This document shows positions 21,130 to 32,387 of a stretch of DNA of 64,000 nucleotides, piece after piece. The stretch lies in the NCBI GenBank assembly GCA_019802505.1, contig JAFMOC010000023.1, forward strand, positions 2,480,001-2,544,000, in the 5' to 3' direction. The number at the start of each line of letters is the position of its first letter. Positions within the stretch are counted from its first letter, which is position 1. The notes under the pieces are model-generated. The model did not search any database. It was not told the origin of the DNA and saw nothing but the letters and a program-made list of their open reading frames with translations. Source of the DNA: Corydoras sp. C115 (taxonomy: Eukaryota; Chordata; Actinopteri; Siluriformes; Callichthyidae). Made by a program: the position numbers and the translations under genes.

Positions 21130-21590
21130 TGTAACTGCTCTGCATTGGACTACAACTCGCTCCAGTGTTGGATGAAAACTGTTTACTGGAGCACATTGTG
21201 GTCCAATGCAGAGCATTCATTCATTCATTATCTTCCGCTTTATCCTATATTAGGGTCACGATGGGGTTCCCCATGCCCATCCAGGGGAGAACGTTTCGGG
21301 CACTGGGCAGATGCACCCAGGACAGGGCGGCAATCTATCGCTGGACACACACTCACTCACACAGACACGCACGCATACACACTCTATATGGGGCAATTTG
21401 GAGAACTCAATTGACTTGTTCTGTTTTTGGACTGTAGGAGGAAACCGGAGAACCCGGAGGAAACCCACGCAGACACAGGGAGAACATGGGAACTCCACCC
21501 AGATGGGGATTTGAACCGGGAATCCCTAGTGCTGAGAAGCGAACGTGCTAACCACTAAGTCACCGTGCCGCTGCTGCAGAGCAGTTACCA
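21130..21590. mobile_element. Short hairpin element interrupted by SINE-A
   Basis: Arms starting GTAACTGCTCTGCATTGGAC (21130) and ending in its complement (GTCCAATGCAGAG at about 21200, then CAGTTAC after the SINE) pair over about 36 bp with 3 mismatches, around a loop of about 12 bp. The SINE-A 21216-21574 lies within the right arm. Confidence 0.6.
21216..21574 (-). mobile_element. SINE-A inserted in a hairpin element
   Basis: Target duplication TGCAGAGCA at 21207-21215 and 21575-21583. Confidence 0.88.
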
Positions 21591-21879
21591 AAATAAAATT
21601 GTGGGTAGTGCATCTAATTTTTAATGCTATACACATTCTCTTGAACGTTTCTCATTCAAACCATGGAACATTTTCTACCATATGGTGGACATTACAGGAC
21701 TCTCTGCTCCCGAGTCCTGCACCAAAGCATTTCTTCCTTTCTGAAGCTGTGACTTTACCAACCCCATTACTGTCACTTTAATCTCATAGTTTTAAGTACA
21801 TCTAGATTTACATTTAGTCATTTAGCAGACATTTTTGAGTTGGACAGAGTTGGAAAGATTGTTCCATCATTAAGCAGTA

Positions 21880-22430
21880 GAGTACACACTGCACTTTATT
21901 CTATGATGCTGCGTTATTTATTTATCAAATCAGTTGCACTGGTACAATTGGCTGAGACACAGCAGCTGGGGGTTTTAAACACTATACTTCAGACATTTAT
22001 GATACACTATTTCACACTTACAACTTCTGCTCCACCTTACAGATGTAAAACCAAAGACATTTGATGTTGGAGAGTTAGTCATCTATTAATCCTTCATTTG
22101 TGCTTACAGGATTTTAGTGATTAGACATTTTGGTTGATAGCTTAATAATTGTAGCCACACTGCTGCATCCAATCAACCTTTTGTGGGGGTCCAAACTATA
22201 TGCAACTATATGAGTAAAATGAACTATGTTTTAAGTATGTACAGCAAAGAAACAGTTGTATTACAGTCTGTTAAAACCAAACTAGAAAGTGAAGCTATAT
22301 GGTAAGTGGAACTGATGAAACCAATCAGTGCAGAATCAAGCAGCTGTACCTTAAATAGTGGATGGTGAGTGCATAGAGACCACTTATTCTGTTGCTTCTC
22401 TGCAGCATTTGTGCGATCCAACTCTACAAT
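21880..22430. repeat. R3 dispersed repeat, diverged copy
   Basis: GCTGAGACACAGCAGCTGGG, TTTTAAACACTATACTTCAG and AGCTATATGGTAAGTGGAAC match the R3 family. Preceded at 21809-21838 by a SINE-B end fragment (-). Confidence 0.55.
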
Positions 22431-23189
22431 TTATTGTCCAGAAATCCGGTGTAGTGAACATAATTCAGTGAGTTTGTAAGTATAGCGCACGTAATTTAGC
22501 GATTCCGTAATACCACTGGCATGTCCACTGTTTGAAGAACATGCTGAGAGGTCCTGTATTTATAGCCTTCTGGCACGGAGTTTAGCAGCACTTGTGTTAT
22601 CTGAGAAATGTAAAGGGATGGGACATGGACTGACAATCACAGCTGAGAATTTCTCCAGCACCAGTGGGCTAGTTAGTGACCTGTACTAACCAAAGAAACA
22701 TTAGATCTACCTTTTAATACCTCACATGACACATGTTTTAATATTACTGACATAAATTTAGGCCTAATAATGAGGCCAAAATATGAAGTCCAATGTTAAT
22801 GAGTAAAGGATTATAGCTTGCTTTACTGGTATATTAAAGTTAAATGTTTTCATACAACTACTTTTAAATAACATCTGCAGTCTCATGTTTTCAAATGTAG
22901 GTGGTTATAACTGAAATGTTTTCTTAGTGGTATTACACATGCCACCTGTTATAAAAGAGGATCATCAGTTTAAATCATTGGGGCAAGTGTTAAAAAACAC
23001 TGTCATACTCATTAGCCAGTAAGATTTGCTTTTAGGCACTTTTATCTATAATTCATATTTTAATTATGAAGGTGTTCTATGAACTGGAATAAGGATAGAG
23101 TCAATGAGTAGGTAGAGCATCAGCTTGCAGTCTACAAAAATGTTCATGTTTAACTTCAGGGATTCATTTAACATAATAAGACACTACAA
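22431..23189. other. Intergenic, no recognised feature
   Basis: AT-rich unique sequence between the edf1 promoter side and the plpp7 3' end. I see no exon, repeat or structured RNA. Confidence 0.5.
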
Positions 23190-23987
23190 AGATATTTATT
23201 AAAGAGATGAAAAGTTTTTTTAAACCATCAGAACTTCAAACATTAGCTCTAAAGTAGTACGTGATACAGCACAGCTGACAGACAAATGCTCTGTCATTAA
23301 CTTAAAGCATACAGAATGGTTATTTGCATTTAATAAAAACAGAATTAAATACTTTGAAATACTTTAATAATGCATTTATTTCTTACTTTTAAACAATCAT
23401 TGTTTTAAAATCAATCATTCTTGCATACTGTGGTGTTTATTAAGTAAACAACTTAAAGGCAATCTCACAGACTCATCCTCTCGCTTGTTCTTTCTCATAC
23501 ACAAATAACTCGTACACAAATGTCTTTCTTATACACAAATAAAGCCTGGTGAATTTACCCTAATTTCTGTCTTGCACAGTAAGCTTCAGCTTCTTTTAAT
23601 GCCGATATGCAGAGGTTTGTGAATTTCTTTTTTGAAGCATATCTGATTGAAAGTGTAATACATTTAATATATCCATACCCATTGCGTTGGAGTTGCAAAA
23701 ATCCCTGAGCAAACATTCTGTTACTCCCAAAAGTGAAAAACAAATGCAAAGCAAATCAGCTTACTTTCTTGGAATTTATGTTTTGCCTTATGACAATGCA
23801 CAGGTTTCATTGCATGAACATTGCTACTTTTGCATCGAATGTCCAGCCTTTCTGCATCCCACCTGCTTCCTAAGCCGTTAATTTCAAGAACCTTTACTTC
23901 TCCAATATGGATGGATGCATTTAAACTCTGGAGTATGAGCACTAAGCCAGCAGATTTTAGCCTCAATGAAAACTTACAATAAACCCA
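23190..23987 (-). other. plpp7: plpp7 3' UTR candidate
   Basis: Repeat-free sequence after the plpp7 stop. AATAAA on the - strand occurs near 23374 and near 23197; either could be the polyadenylation signal. Extent is inferred. Confidence 0.35.
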
Positions 23988-24376
23988 TCAATAAAGAGGA
24001 CTCCAGTTAAGCGTCCCAATCGATATCAAACTCTGGCAAGTGCTAGATGATAACCACACCATCTCTACTAGACTGTACTGAAAGAACCCTAACGCAAAGC
24101 CACAGCCTACATCAGAGAGATGATGGTGACCCAGTAGGATGCGAGACGTTCCCACCAGCATGGCCCAGAGCACTAGCAGAATGCGCAGGGGAACTGCAAG
24201 CACAAGGTGTGATAACAAGAACTTGGACACCATGACTGCCCGGCTCGCGATGGCAGCTGGAAAAGAGTAGACGTCCATGGCCAGGTAGTCAAGAAAACCA
24301 GGTGACATCTCCCAGGGCCCTTTACGCTTCACCAGCTTCTGCATACCGGCCACAGTCATCACATCCAACAAGAGAG
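23988..24376 (-). CDS. plpp7: plpp7 coding exon 2
   Basis: 389 nt, acceptor GCTTTCAG, ends TGA at 23988-23990. Encodes LLLDVMTVAG to the C-terminus, including the degenerate phosphatase motifs C2 and C3. Confidence 0.94.
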
Positions 24377-27300
24377 CTGAAAGCGAAAAGAACAGACTTC
24401 TTATACTCATTATAATATGTAGTTTGTGTCTCAAGGGAAAGAAGAGGCTTATTTTAGCACAGAACATACATCATTTCGAAATGTTCAGCATGGTGATGAC
24501 ATATGAAGAATTTGCAGCACCTTGATAGGTGATAATTGGTTTTATAATAAATTAGTACAACAAGGAAAGCCACATGGATCTGCCTGCTTTATGTATTCCC
24601 TTATCCACTGACCTACAAAAATAACATCCTCACTGCTCCAACTGCCTCTTCATGCTAACTATATCTTGAGTGTTCATTTAAATTATTACAAATACAAACT
24701 TATTTATTTTATTTTAATAATTATTGTGCTTCAGGTATACTTTATTATTAGACAATAATTCCTACACTATTTAATTTAGATAAGTTTTACCTATAAATTA
24801 TTTACAATTTCTTACACTTTTTGTACATTTCTAAATTTAACTGGATCCTAAATTATATTATCTTATGGTTTTTATTCACATAACACAATAATAAAGTATT
24901 TTAATTTATACTTAATTTAGGGCGGCACTGTGTGCAATGTTCTCCCTGTGTTTGCGTGGGTTTCCTCCGGGTTCCTTCCACAGTCCAAAGAACATGGATT
25001 TAAGGTAAACTAAATGCTTTAAATTGCCCCATATAAAATGTGCTTGTGTGTGTCTGTGTGAGTGCCCAGCGATAATTTGGCATGTATCAGCCCAGCGCCC
25101 GAAACGTTCTTCCCTGGATGGACATGGGGAACCACACTGTGACCCTAGTAGAGAATTAATCAGAAGATAATGAATGTATGAGCACTTAATTTCTTTAATC
25201 AGTGTACTACAACTGTCATTTATGAATTTAAAAACTAATACAGAAAACAATTTCATTGTTAAAAATAATTGACTATTGAATAAAGTATTTCTAAAGTATT
25301 AAGAAGTGCACATGTTAATTACCTATAAATTATTTAAAGCCAGTTTCAACAGAATAATATATATTTTAAATTTTTTAATAAAAAATTATTATTTTATTAA
25401 TATTATTATTACTGCATTACAGTGAATGGCATCTCAAAACAATTTACTATCAAAATTTAAACAATTATATTTCAGAGCAACCAATAAATGATTTCATTTA
25501 ATAACTATGAAAATGTTTTGTTATAAATTTGTTTTGAACTGAATACTTTTTAATGCTTAAATGGTGCATTTAACTATAAACATTAGCTTGGTGTCCCTGC
25601 ACTCCACAGGACAGCAGTGAAGCACATTATAGTTAAGCACACTATAGTCCTAATTCTTAGATTTTGTTTTCTAGAAAACTTTTGAACACTACTGCTGTCT
25701 GTAACACTTGATGTACATTTCTGCTGAGCTTTCCTATTTTAATTATCTATTAGATTTTCTTAATACTTAATCTGATATGTTTAATCACAGAGATGAATTT
25801 TCCTTCAGTTGGAGAGGGGATTTAATCCCCAGCCATAGTCTCAATAAAAATTTGTATAACTTATTTCAATATTTCAGTAAATGTTTTCACCTTACCATTA
25901 ATTTATAAAAAGGGTAGTTCCGGTACTTAAATATGATTGGCTGACCAGCTCTGACATTACTGACAACAACACACCTCTGACGGCTTCATGTTCGTATCAA
26001 TGTGTGAAATACATCTTTATTCCTGTTTACAGAACGCTGTTTTTTTAATAAACTGCGATTTGTAATTTGGCCACTAGATGGCAGAATTAAATTGTTAGAG
26101 GAAACCAGAACCCTGTTACTCCTCGGTTAGCTTTCACTTTAAAAACCAGACAAGATAACATCATGAAAGACCAGATTATTAACGATTATGCTTTCAATAA
26201 ACACATATGAATTAAACCTTGTTTTTTTATAATATATTGTGTGTATAACTGTTTTATAAAAACAATAAGGCACGCAAGGATGTGTATTATTGTTGTATTG
26301 TATTATTTACATTCATATCTTTTCATTCATTCATCCATTCATTATCTTCCGCTTTATCCTATATTAGGGTCGCGGTGGGGTTCCCCATGCCCATCCAGGG
26401 TAGAACGTTTCGGGCGCTTGGCAGATACACCCAGGACAGGACGCCAATCTATCGCTGGGCACACACTCACTCACTCACACAGACACGCACGCATACACAC
26501 TCTATATGGGACAATTTGGAGAACACAATTGACTTGATCCATGTTTTTGGACTGTGGGAGGAAACCGGAAAACCCAGAGGAAACCCACGCAGACACGGGG
26601 AGAACATGAAAACTCCACCCAGATGGGGATTCGAACCGGGAATCCCTAGTGCTGAGAGGCGAACGTGCTAACCACTAAGCCACCGTGCCGCCCTACATCC
26701 ACATCTTTTGAATGTTAAAAGTTCAAATCCCAAACGGTGTTTCCATGTTCTTTCCGTGTCAACCTCCCCCCCCCCCCCCACGACCCTAGTACAGAATTAA
26801 TAAATAATAAACAAGAAGCAGATAATTAATGAAAGAATGAATGTTTACACTGTGGGCCGCAAGGTGGCCTAGTGGTTATTATCATTCGCCTCTCAGCGAT
26901 GTGAATTCCAGGTTCAAATCCCAATCTGGGTGGAGTTTCCTCCGATCTCCTCCCACAGGTAAATTAAATGCTCGAAATTGCTCCATATAGTGTGTGTGCG
27001 TGAGTGTGCCCAGCGATAGATGCCCCGTCCCTGAATGGGCATAGGGGAACCCCCTCTTCGCAACCCTAATATTCGATTATCCATCCATCAATTATCTTCC
27101 ACTTTATCCTCTATAGGGGTCGCAGGGGAGTTCCCCATGCGCATCCAGGGGAGAACAACTCGGGCGCTGGACAGATACACCCAGGACAGGGCGCCAATGT
27201 ATCGCTGGGCACACACTCACTCACACAAACACACTCTATATGGGGCAATTTGGAGAATTCAATTGACTTGATCCATGTTTTTGGACTGTGGAAGGAAACC

Positions 27301-28454
27301 GGAGAACCCGGAGGAAACCCACGCAGACACAGGGAGAATATAGAAACTCAATCCAGTTTGGGATTCGAACTGGGAATCCCTAGTGCTGAGTGAAGAAGGT
27401 ACTAACCCCTAAGCCACCGTGCCACCCACATGTGTAATTTGTAAACGGTAAATACAGTAAATTGAAATTGTTCTGTAATGTTACTAAAGAGATACCATCA
27501 TTCTGAAACCAAATTCCTTGTGTGTGTAACAGAGGCGAACGTGCCAACCACTAAACCACCGTGCCACCTCTAATATACGATTATGCGCTAAATAACAATT
27601 AAGGCGGCATGGTGGCTTAGTGGTTAGCACGTTCGCCTCTCAGCACTAGGGATTCCCGGTTTGAATCCCCATCTGGGTGGAGTTTCCATGTTCCATGTTC
27701 AGGACACGGCCGCGTGGGTTTCCTCCGGGTTCTCCAGTTTCCTCCCACATTCCAAAAACATGGATCAAGTCAATTCATTTCTCCAAATTGCCCCATATAG
27801 AGTGTGTCTGTGTGAGTGAGTGTGTGCCCAGCGATAGATTGGCGCCCTGTCCTGGGTGTATCTGCTCAGAGCCCAAAACTTTCTCCCCTGGATGGGCATG
27901 GGGAACCCCCCCCCCCCTCCCAGGACCCCAATATAGGATAAAGCGGAAGATAATGGATGGATGGAAATTACAAATGATAAAATATAATATGATAAACATT
28001 GTGTGCTATAGTGAAAACCAATAAGAGTTCAACATAGACATTGATTTTTGTTTGTAGTTTTGTCTATGTGCAGAGTGTTAATCAGCTGTTTAAAAGTGTA
28101 ATGGTGTAAGGATTGAAACTGTTTGAGGGAACCCCCCCCTCCAGGACCCCAATATAGGATAAAGCGGAAGATAATGGATGGATGATAATAAATAAATAAA
28201 TAAATAAATAAATTAATTAATTAATTAATGTAGGGCGGCACGGTGGCTAAGTGGGTAGCACATTAGCCTCTCAGCACTAGGGATTCCCGGTTCGAATCCC
28301 CATCTGGGTGGAGTTTACATGTTCTCCCCGTGTCTGCGTGGGTTTCCTCCGGGTTCTCCGGTTTCCTCCCACAGTCCAAAAACATGGATCAAGTCAATTG
28401 AGTTCTCCAAATTGCCCCATATAAAGTGTGTCTGAGTGAGTGTCTGTCTGTCTG

Positions 28455-28488
<34 letters not shown>

Positions 28489-29603
28489 CCCAGCGATAGA
28501 TTGGCGCCCTGTCCTGGGTGTATCTGCCCAGCGCCCGAAACGTTCTTCCCTGGATGGGCATGGGGAACCCCCCCGCAACCCTAATAGAGGATAAAGCGGA
28601 AGATAATGGATGGATGGATGACAATAAATAAATAAATAAATAAATTAATTAATAAATTAATTAATTAATTAATTAATTAATGTTGAGCAGCACGGTGGCT
28701 TAGTGGTTAGCACGTTCACCTCTCAGCACTAGGGATTCCCGGTTCGAATCCCCATCTGGGTGGAGTTTCCATGTTCTCCCTGAGTCTGCGTGGGTTTCCT
28801 CCGGGTTCTCTGGTTTCCTCCCACAGTCCAAAAACATGGGTCAAGTCATTGACTTCTCCAAATTGCCCCATATAGAGTGTGTCTGAGTGAGTGTCTGTGT
28901 GTGTGTGTGCCAAGCTATAGATTGTCCCCCTGTCCTGGGTGTATCTGCCCAGCGCCCGAAACGTTCTACCCTGGATGGGCATAGGGAACCCCACCGCGAC
29001 CCTAATATAGGATAAAGCGGAAGATAATGAATGAATGAATTAATGAATGTTTACATTGTAGATGTACGCTGCTGATAACGGCGCCTTCACTCCAAGCAAA
29101 TGTATCGTCCATAAGCACAAACAAGAAGGCAACTCACCGAGCAGCAGATTGATCAGAACCTCCTGGCCGGCGAGTGTGTTGCTGCGGGTGAGGCAGATGA
29201 AAGTGCCGACGATCCAGGGGATGCCGTGGCCGGTGAGCGCGAGCAGCTTGACCATGGCGCGCGCGCTACCCCACGAGGAGGTCGCGTGTGCGCACACGCC
29301 GAGCCGCTTCGACATGCAGATATCAATGGCGAGCAACGAGTTCATGGCGATGCCCTTGAAGGACGGATTGAGCTGCATGCAGTCCTCCTCCGGGAGCTCC
29401 CGCTTGTCCTTGGCGCCGTCCCCCGGCTCCTGCTGCGCGCCCTCGCCGCTGTGTGCGTGTTGGACGGGCTTGTGCGACGACCTCCTCGCTCGAGCCTCGG
29501 CGTTGGCGCTGTTGCGCAGCGGCTGCTGCAGCGACATGAACTCGGCTCGGTTCAGCACGTTGTTCCGATCTCGAGCTTTAGCTCTGCTCTGACTCGTCGG
29601 CAT
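23988..29603 (-). CDS. plpp7: plpp7 (PPAPDC3/NET39), inactive phospholipid phosphatase 7, two coding exons
   Basis: PLPP7 is a catalytically inactive PAP2-family membrane protein of the endoplasmic reticulum and nuclear envelope, known as NET39 and linked to mTOR signalling and muscle differentiation. Exons 29603-29138 and 24376-23988 give 855 nt, 284 aa (human 271). The N-terminus MPTSQSRAKARDRNNVLNRA and the LPEEDCMQLNPSFKG and DICMSKRLGVCA segments are near identical to the family. Exon 2 carries LLLDVMTVAG, the degenerate lipid-phosphatase motifs and several hydrophobic membrane segments. SRILLGHHHLSD keeps the SR-x5-H-x3-D spacing of motif C3, but motif C2 reads FPAAIAS where PLPP7 normally has FPAGHAS. 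The protein also ends with an extension (SIGTLNWSPLY) where human ends LISAW. The start at 29603 was chosen over an in-frame ATG 21 bp upstream because homology begins at MPTSQS. Confidence 0.95.
24921..25180 (+). mobile_element. SINE-A, truncated and deleted
   Basis: Head GGCGGCACTGTG joined directly to the TGTTCTCCCTGTG body, so both pol III boxes are lost. In the plpp7 intron. Confidence 0.75.
25905..26300. repeat. R2 dispersed repeat
   Basis: GGTAGTTCCGGTACTTAAAT, CACACCTCTGACGGCTTCAT, GTTCGTATCAATGTGTGAAA and AACAATAAGGCACGCAAGG match R2. In the plpp7 intron. The preceding 25181-25904 shows no feature. Confidence 0.55.
26333..26692 (-). mobile_element. SINE-A, full length
   Basis: Near-consensus, with TCATTCATTCATCCATTC tail and CCACCGTGCCGCCC head; flanks CATATCTTTT / CACATCTTTT give an imperfect target duplication. 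Confidence 0.88.
26718..26835 (+). mobile_element. SINE-A, heavily deleted
   Basis: B-box half GTTCAAATCCC, short body, a C-run, then CGACCCTAGTACAGAATTAA tail. Confidence 0.55.
26853..27070 (+). mobile_element. SINE-A, degenerate
   Basis: GGGCCGCAAGGTGGCCTAGT head, truncated before the tail at an insertion point (TAATATTCGATTAT). Confidence 0.7.
27082..27427 (-). mobile_element. SINE-A, full length, nested
   Basis: Together with 27428-27570 it lies between CTAATATTCGATTAT (about 27066-27080) and CTAATATACGATTAT (about 27571-27585), suggesting a roughly 490 bp unit inserted at once. Confidence 0.85.
27531..27570 (-). mobile_element. SINE-A head fragment
   Basis: GAGGCGAACGTGCCAACCAC then CCACCGTGCCACC: the first about 40 bp of the element only. 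Confidence 0.7.
27603..27964 (+). mobile_element. SINE-A, full length
   Basis: Head GGCGGCATGGTGGCTTAGTG to (GGAT)n tail; a C-run near 27908. Confidence 0.9.
27975..28123 (+). repeat. R4 repeat fragment, duplicated at 38797-38946
   Basis: TGTGTGCTATAGTGAAAACC to GTGTAATGGTGTAAGG; about 136 bp nearly identical to 38808-38946. Confidence 0.7.
28124..28184 (+). mobile_element. SINE-A 3' tail fragment
   Basis: GGAACCCCCCCCTCCAGGAC to GATAATGGATGGATG, like the tail of the copy at 27603-27964. Confidence 0.75.
28187..28231. repeat. (AATA)n/(AATT)n tract
   Basis: Tetranucleotide run extending a SINE-A tail; repeated at 28624-28681. Confidence 0.9.
28232..28620 (+). mobile_element. SINE-A, full length, tandem member
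   Basis: Complete copy with an internal TCTG/TG expansion at 28440-28490; bracketed by AATA/AATT tracts. Confidence 0.9.
28624..28681. repeat. (AATA)n/(AATT)n tract
   Basis: Second tetranucleotide run between two SINE-A copies in the same orientation. Confidence 0.9.
28685..29040 (+). mobile_element. SINE-A, full length, tandem member
   Basis: Head GAGCAGCACGGTGGCTTAGT to (GAAT)n tail; ends about 100 bp from the plpp7 exon 1 donor. Confidence 0.9.
29138..29603 (-). CDS. plpp7: plpp7 coding exon 1
   Basis: 466 nt, GC-rich, 155 codons plus one base; donor CTCG|GTGAGT. Encodes the basic N-terminal tail, the CMQLNPSFKG motif and the first membrane segments (ITGHGIPW-like LTGHGIPWIVG). Confidence 0.95.
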
Positions 29604-30060
29604 CTCGATTGATCCGCGGAGCACGGCTTCGGAGAAAAGGCTCGATGCTTTCTTTCAGTGGCCCGCTCTTTGTTTATTGTCGAGCAGCCAGGCCACCAGG
29701 TCCATTCCCAGCTCGCGTGTTGGCCTCTTGTAGCCGAACTCTTGCGATTTCTATTCCAGCTGTTCTATTAATAGACACAGCAACTGACTGCTGGCTTCAT
29801 GATAGCCCCCCACATAGCGGTTTCAGAGACACATAGCGGCTTCATACAGACCTGACAGACATATTAAACAAGACACAATTTCTATTACTATATTCGCACA
29901 AATAAAAGAAAACAAAACAATAGATTCAAGAAAGTTTTATTAGCATTTGTATCGCATGTGCTACACGAGACAGAAACGAAATGATGGCTCACGGACCCCG
30001 TTTACTCTGTGCTATATATATTAAAGTCAAATTTTAAAAGAAGATTAATATTCATTCATT
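29604..30060. other. plpp7 upstream region
   Basis: GC-richer up to about 29750, fitting a 5' UTR/promoter of plpp7. 29914-30000 (TTTTATTAGCATTTGTATCG; ATGATGGCTCACGGACCC) is a short repeat also seen near 17260-17330. Confidence 0.4.
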
Positions 30061-30403
30061 AATTCATTCATTATCTTCCGCTTTATCCTCTATTAGGGTC
30101 GCGGTGGGGTTCCCCGTGCCCATCCAGGGGAGAACATCTCGGACGCTGGGCAGATAGACCCAGGACAGGGCGCCAATCCATCGCTGGGCACACACTCACT
30201 CACACAGACACACTCTATATGGGGCAATTTTGAGAATTCAATTGACTTGATCCATGTTTTTGGACTGTGGGAGGAAACTGGAGAACCCGGAGGAAACCCA
30301 CGCAGACACGGGGAGAACATGGAAACTACACCCAGATGGGGATTCGAACCGGGAATCCCTAGCGCTGAGAGGCGAACGTGCTAATCACGAAGCCACCGTG
30401 CCG
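30061..30403 (-). mobile_element. SINE-A, full length
   Basis: Near-consensus copy; head ends at a (TA)-rich stretch. Confidence 0.9.
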
Positions 30404-30471
30404 TATTTATAATATATAAAATTAATATTATATATATATTATAATATATCAATGTAATATAGAATATACAA

Positions 30472-30473
<2 letters not shown>

Positions 30474-30550
<77 letters not shown>
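30474..30550. repeat. (TA)n microsatellite
   Basis: About 38 uninterrupted TA units between two SINE-A copies. Confidence 0.95.
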
Positions 30551-30551
<1 letters not shown>

Positions 30552-30872
30552 CGTGAACGTGCTAACCATGTTTCCCCATGCCCATCCAGGGGAGAACGTT
30601 TCGGGCGCTGGGCAGATACACCCAGGACAGGGTGCCAATCTATCGCTGGGCACACACTCACTCACACAGACACACACAAACACACTCTATATAAGGTAAT
30701 TTGGAAAATTCAATTGACCTTAATCCATGTTTTTGGACTGTGGGAGGAAACCGGAGAACCCGGAGGAAACCCATGCGGACATGGGGAGAATGTGTAATCT
30801 CCACCCAGATTGGGATTTGAACTCGGAATCCCTAGTTCTGAGAAGCAAACGTGCTAACCACTAAGCCACCGT
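30552..30872 (-). mobile_element. SINE-A, tail replaced
   Basis: The 3' tail is missing and a head piece (GAACGTGCTAACCATG) sits at its place, next to (TA)n; the rest of body and head present. Confidence 0.8.
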
Positions 30873-30889
30873 TTAAAATGTAAAAATAT

Positions 30890-31440
30890 ATAAAATGTAG
30901 TATAAAATGATGTAAATATATATAGCACCATATGCAATGTGAAATATAGCAGAAACTATGTATATAAGTGTAAAAGGAGTGTAAAGTGAGGTAGATGATG
31001 TGAGTGTTTTGGTGGAGAATGATAAGGTGTCCAGTTAAGAAAGTGTTGTGGTGTGAAGTGTCCATGAACGTCAGTTTTGGTAGGTGGAGTTTGTGAGTCT
31101 CACTGCTTCTGCTATGAAGCTGTTCCTCAGTTTGTTCTGTTTGTTCTACACTTAAAGCTCAGCAGTGTCCTGCCTGAGGGGAGCGGGAAAAAAAGTGGGT
31201 GTGCTGGGTGAGTGGGGTCCTTCATGATGCAGGAGGCACTTTTCCTGCATCTGAAAGATGTCTGTGTAGATGTCTTTGGCGGTGGGGAGACTGACTCCAA
31301 TAGTCCTCTGTGCAGCCTACACCACCCTCTGCAGAGCTTGTCTGTTTGCAGCAGAGCAGCTTCTGTGCCACACGTTGATGCTGGAACACAGGACGCTCTC
31401 CACCACACATAGAAGTGGAAGGAGGTGAGGACTGATTAAT
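30890..31440 (+). repeat. R4 dispersed repeat, 3' part
   Basis: GAAGCTGTTCCTCAGTTTGT, GCTGGGTGAGTGGGGTCCTT and TCCTCTGTGCAGCCTACACC are typical of this fish repeat. Its ORFs on both strands are incidental. Confidence 0.55.
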
Positions 31441-31452
31441 TAACAATATTAA

Positions 31453-31773
31453 TATTCATTCATTCATTCATTCATTATATTCTGCTAAATCCTCTACCAG
31501 GGTCGAAGGGGGTTCCCCATGCCCATCCAGGGGAGAAGGGTTTGGGCGCTTTGGGCCCTGGGCAGATACACCCAGGACAGTGGAAACACACTAGTTTGAC
31601 ACTAACACACTGTATATGGGGCAATGTAGAACATTTCAATTTACCTTGAATCCATGTTTTTAGACTTTTATGATGGTAGTTTTTATTTATATAATTCCAC
31701 CCTGACTGAGATTCGAACCTGGATTCCAAGCTCTAAAAGGCAAATGTGCTAACCACTAAGCCACTGCGCCTCC
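31453..31773 (-). mobile_element. SINE-A, degenerate
   Basis: Recognisable tail, body and head (CCACTAAGCCACTGCGCCTC) with many substitutions. Confidence 0.75.
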
Positions 31774-31823
31774 CATATATATAATTGTAAATATATATAA
31801 TAATAATTATTATTATAACAATA

Positions 31824-31962
31824 CGGCAGGGCATAATGGTTAGTACGTTCACCTCTCAGTGCTGTGAATCCAGGTTCAAATCCCAGTGTGGGTGGAATTT
31901 CCATGTGCTCCGTGTGATAACGTGGATCTGACCCCAGTAGAAAATTTAGCAGAAAGATAAAT
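31824..31962 (+). mobile_element. SINE-A, internally deleted
   Basis: Head with CAGGTTCAAATCCCAGTGTG, then directly the GACCCCAGTAGAAAATTTAG tail. Confidence 0.65.
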
Positions 31963-32387
31963 ATATATATAAAAAAAAGAAAATGAAACAAAAACAGCAA
32001 ATGACCTTGCACAGATGCTGAAGAAAATTGAAACACAGGTATCTATAGCAACAGTAAAATATGTCCATTATCTGTACATGAATTGAAAAGTCACCCAGGT
32101 AAGAAAAAGCCACTGCTCCTTTAATGGCCAGGTAACTGTTTACAACTGAACATAGTGATAAAGATCACATTTTCTGAAGAAATGTCTTCTGGACTGAGGA
32201 AACAAAAATAGAGAACTGTTTTCATAATGAGCATCGTTGTGTATGAAGGAAATACGTGAAGGTATCAGTGTTGTCAGCGTGCTTTCATGCAGGAGTGGAC
32301 TAGTATAGTTTGTAAAAGAGACTATGACTACAATGTAAATATTACATAAAAGGGGTATAAAACATTATATAAATATGTTATTATGTA

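Noticed and set aside
23555..23966. Overlapping 64-81 aa ORFs on both strands
   Set aside because: In the presumed plpp7 3' UTR; no similarity or coding bias recognised.
29062..29612. Two + strand ORFs of 128-176 aa
   Set aside because: Antisense shadows of the GC-rich plpp7 exon 1; no homology recognised.
30381..30683. Tyr-Ile repeat ORFs
   Set aside because: Translation of a (TA)n tract plus SINE-A.
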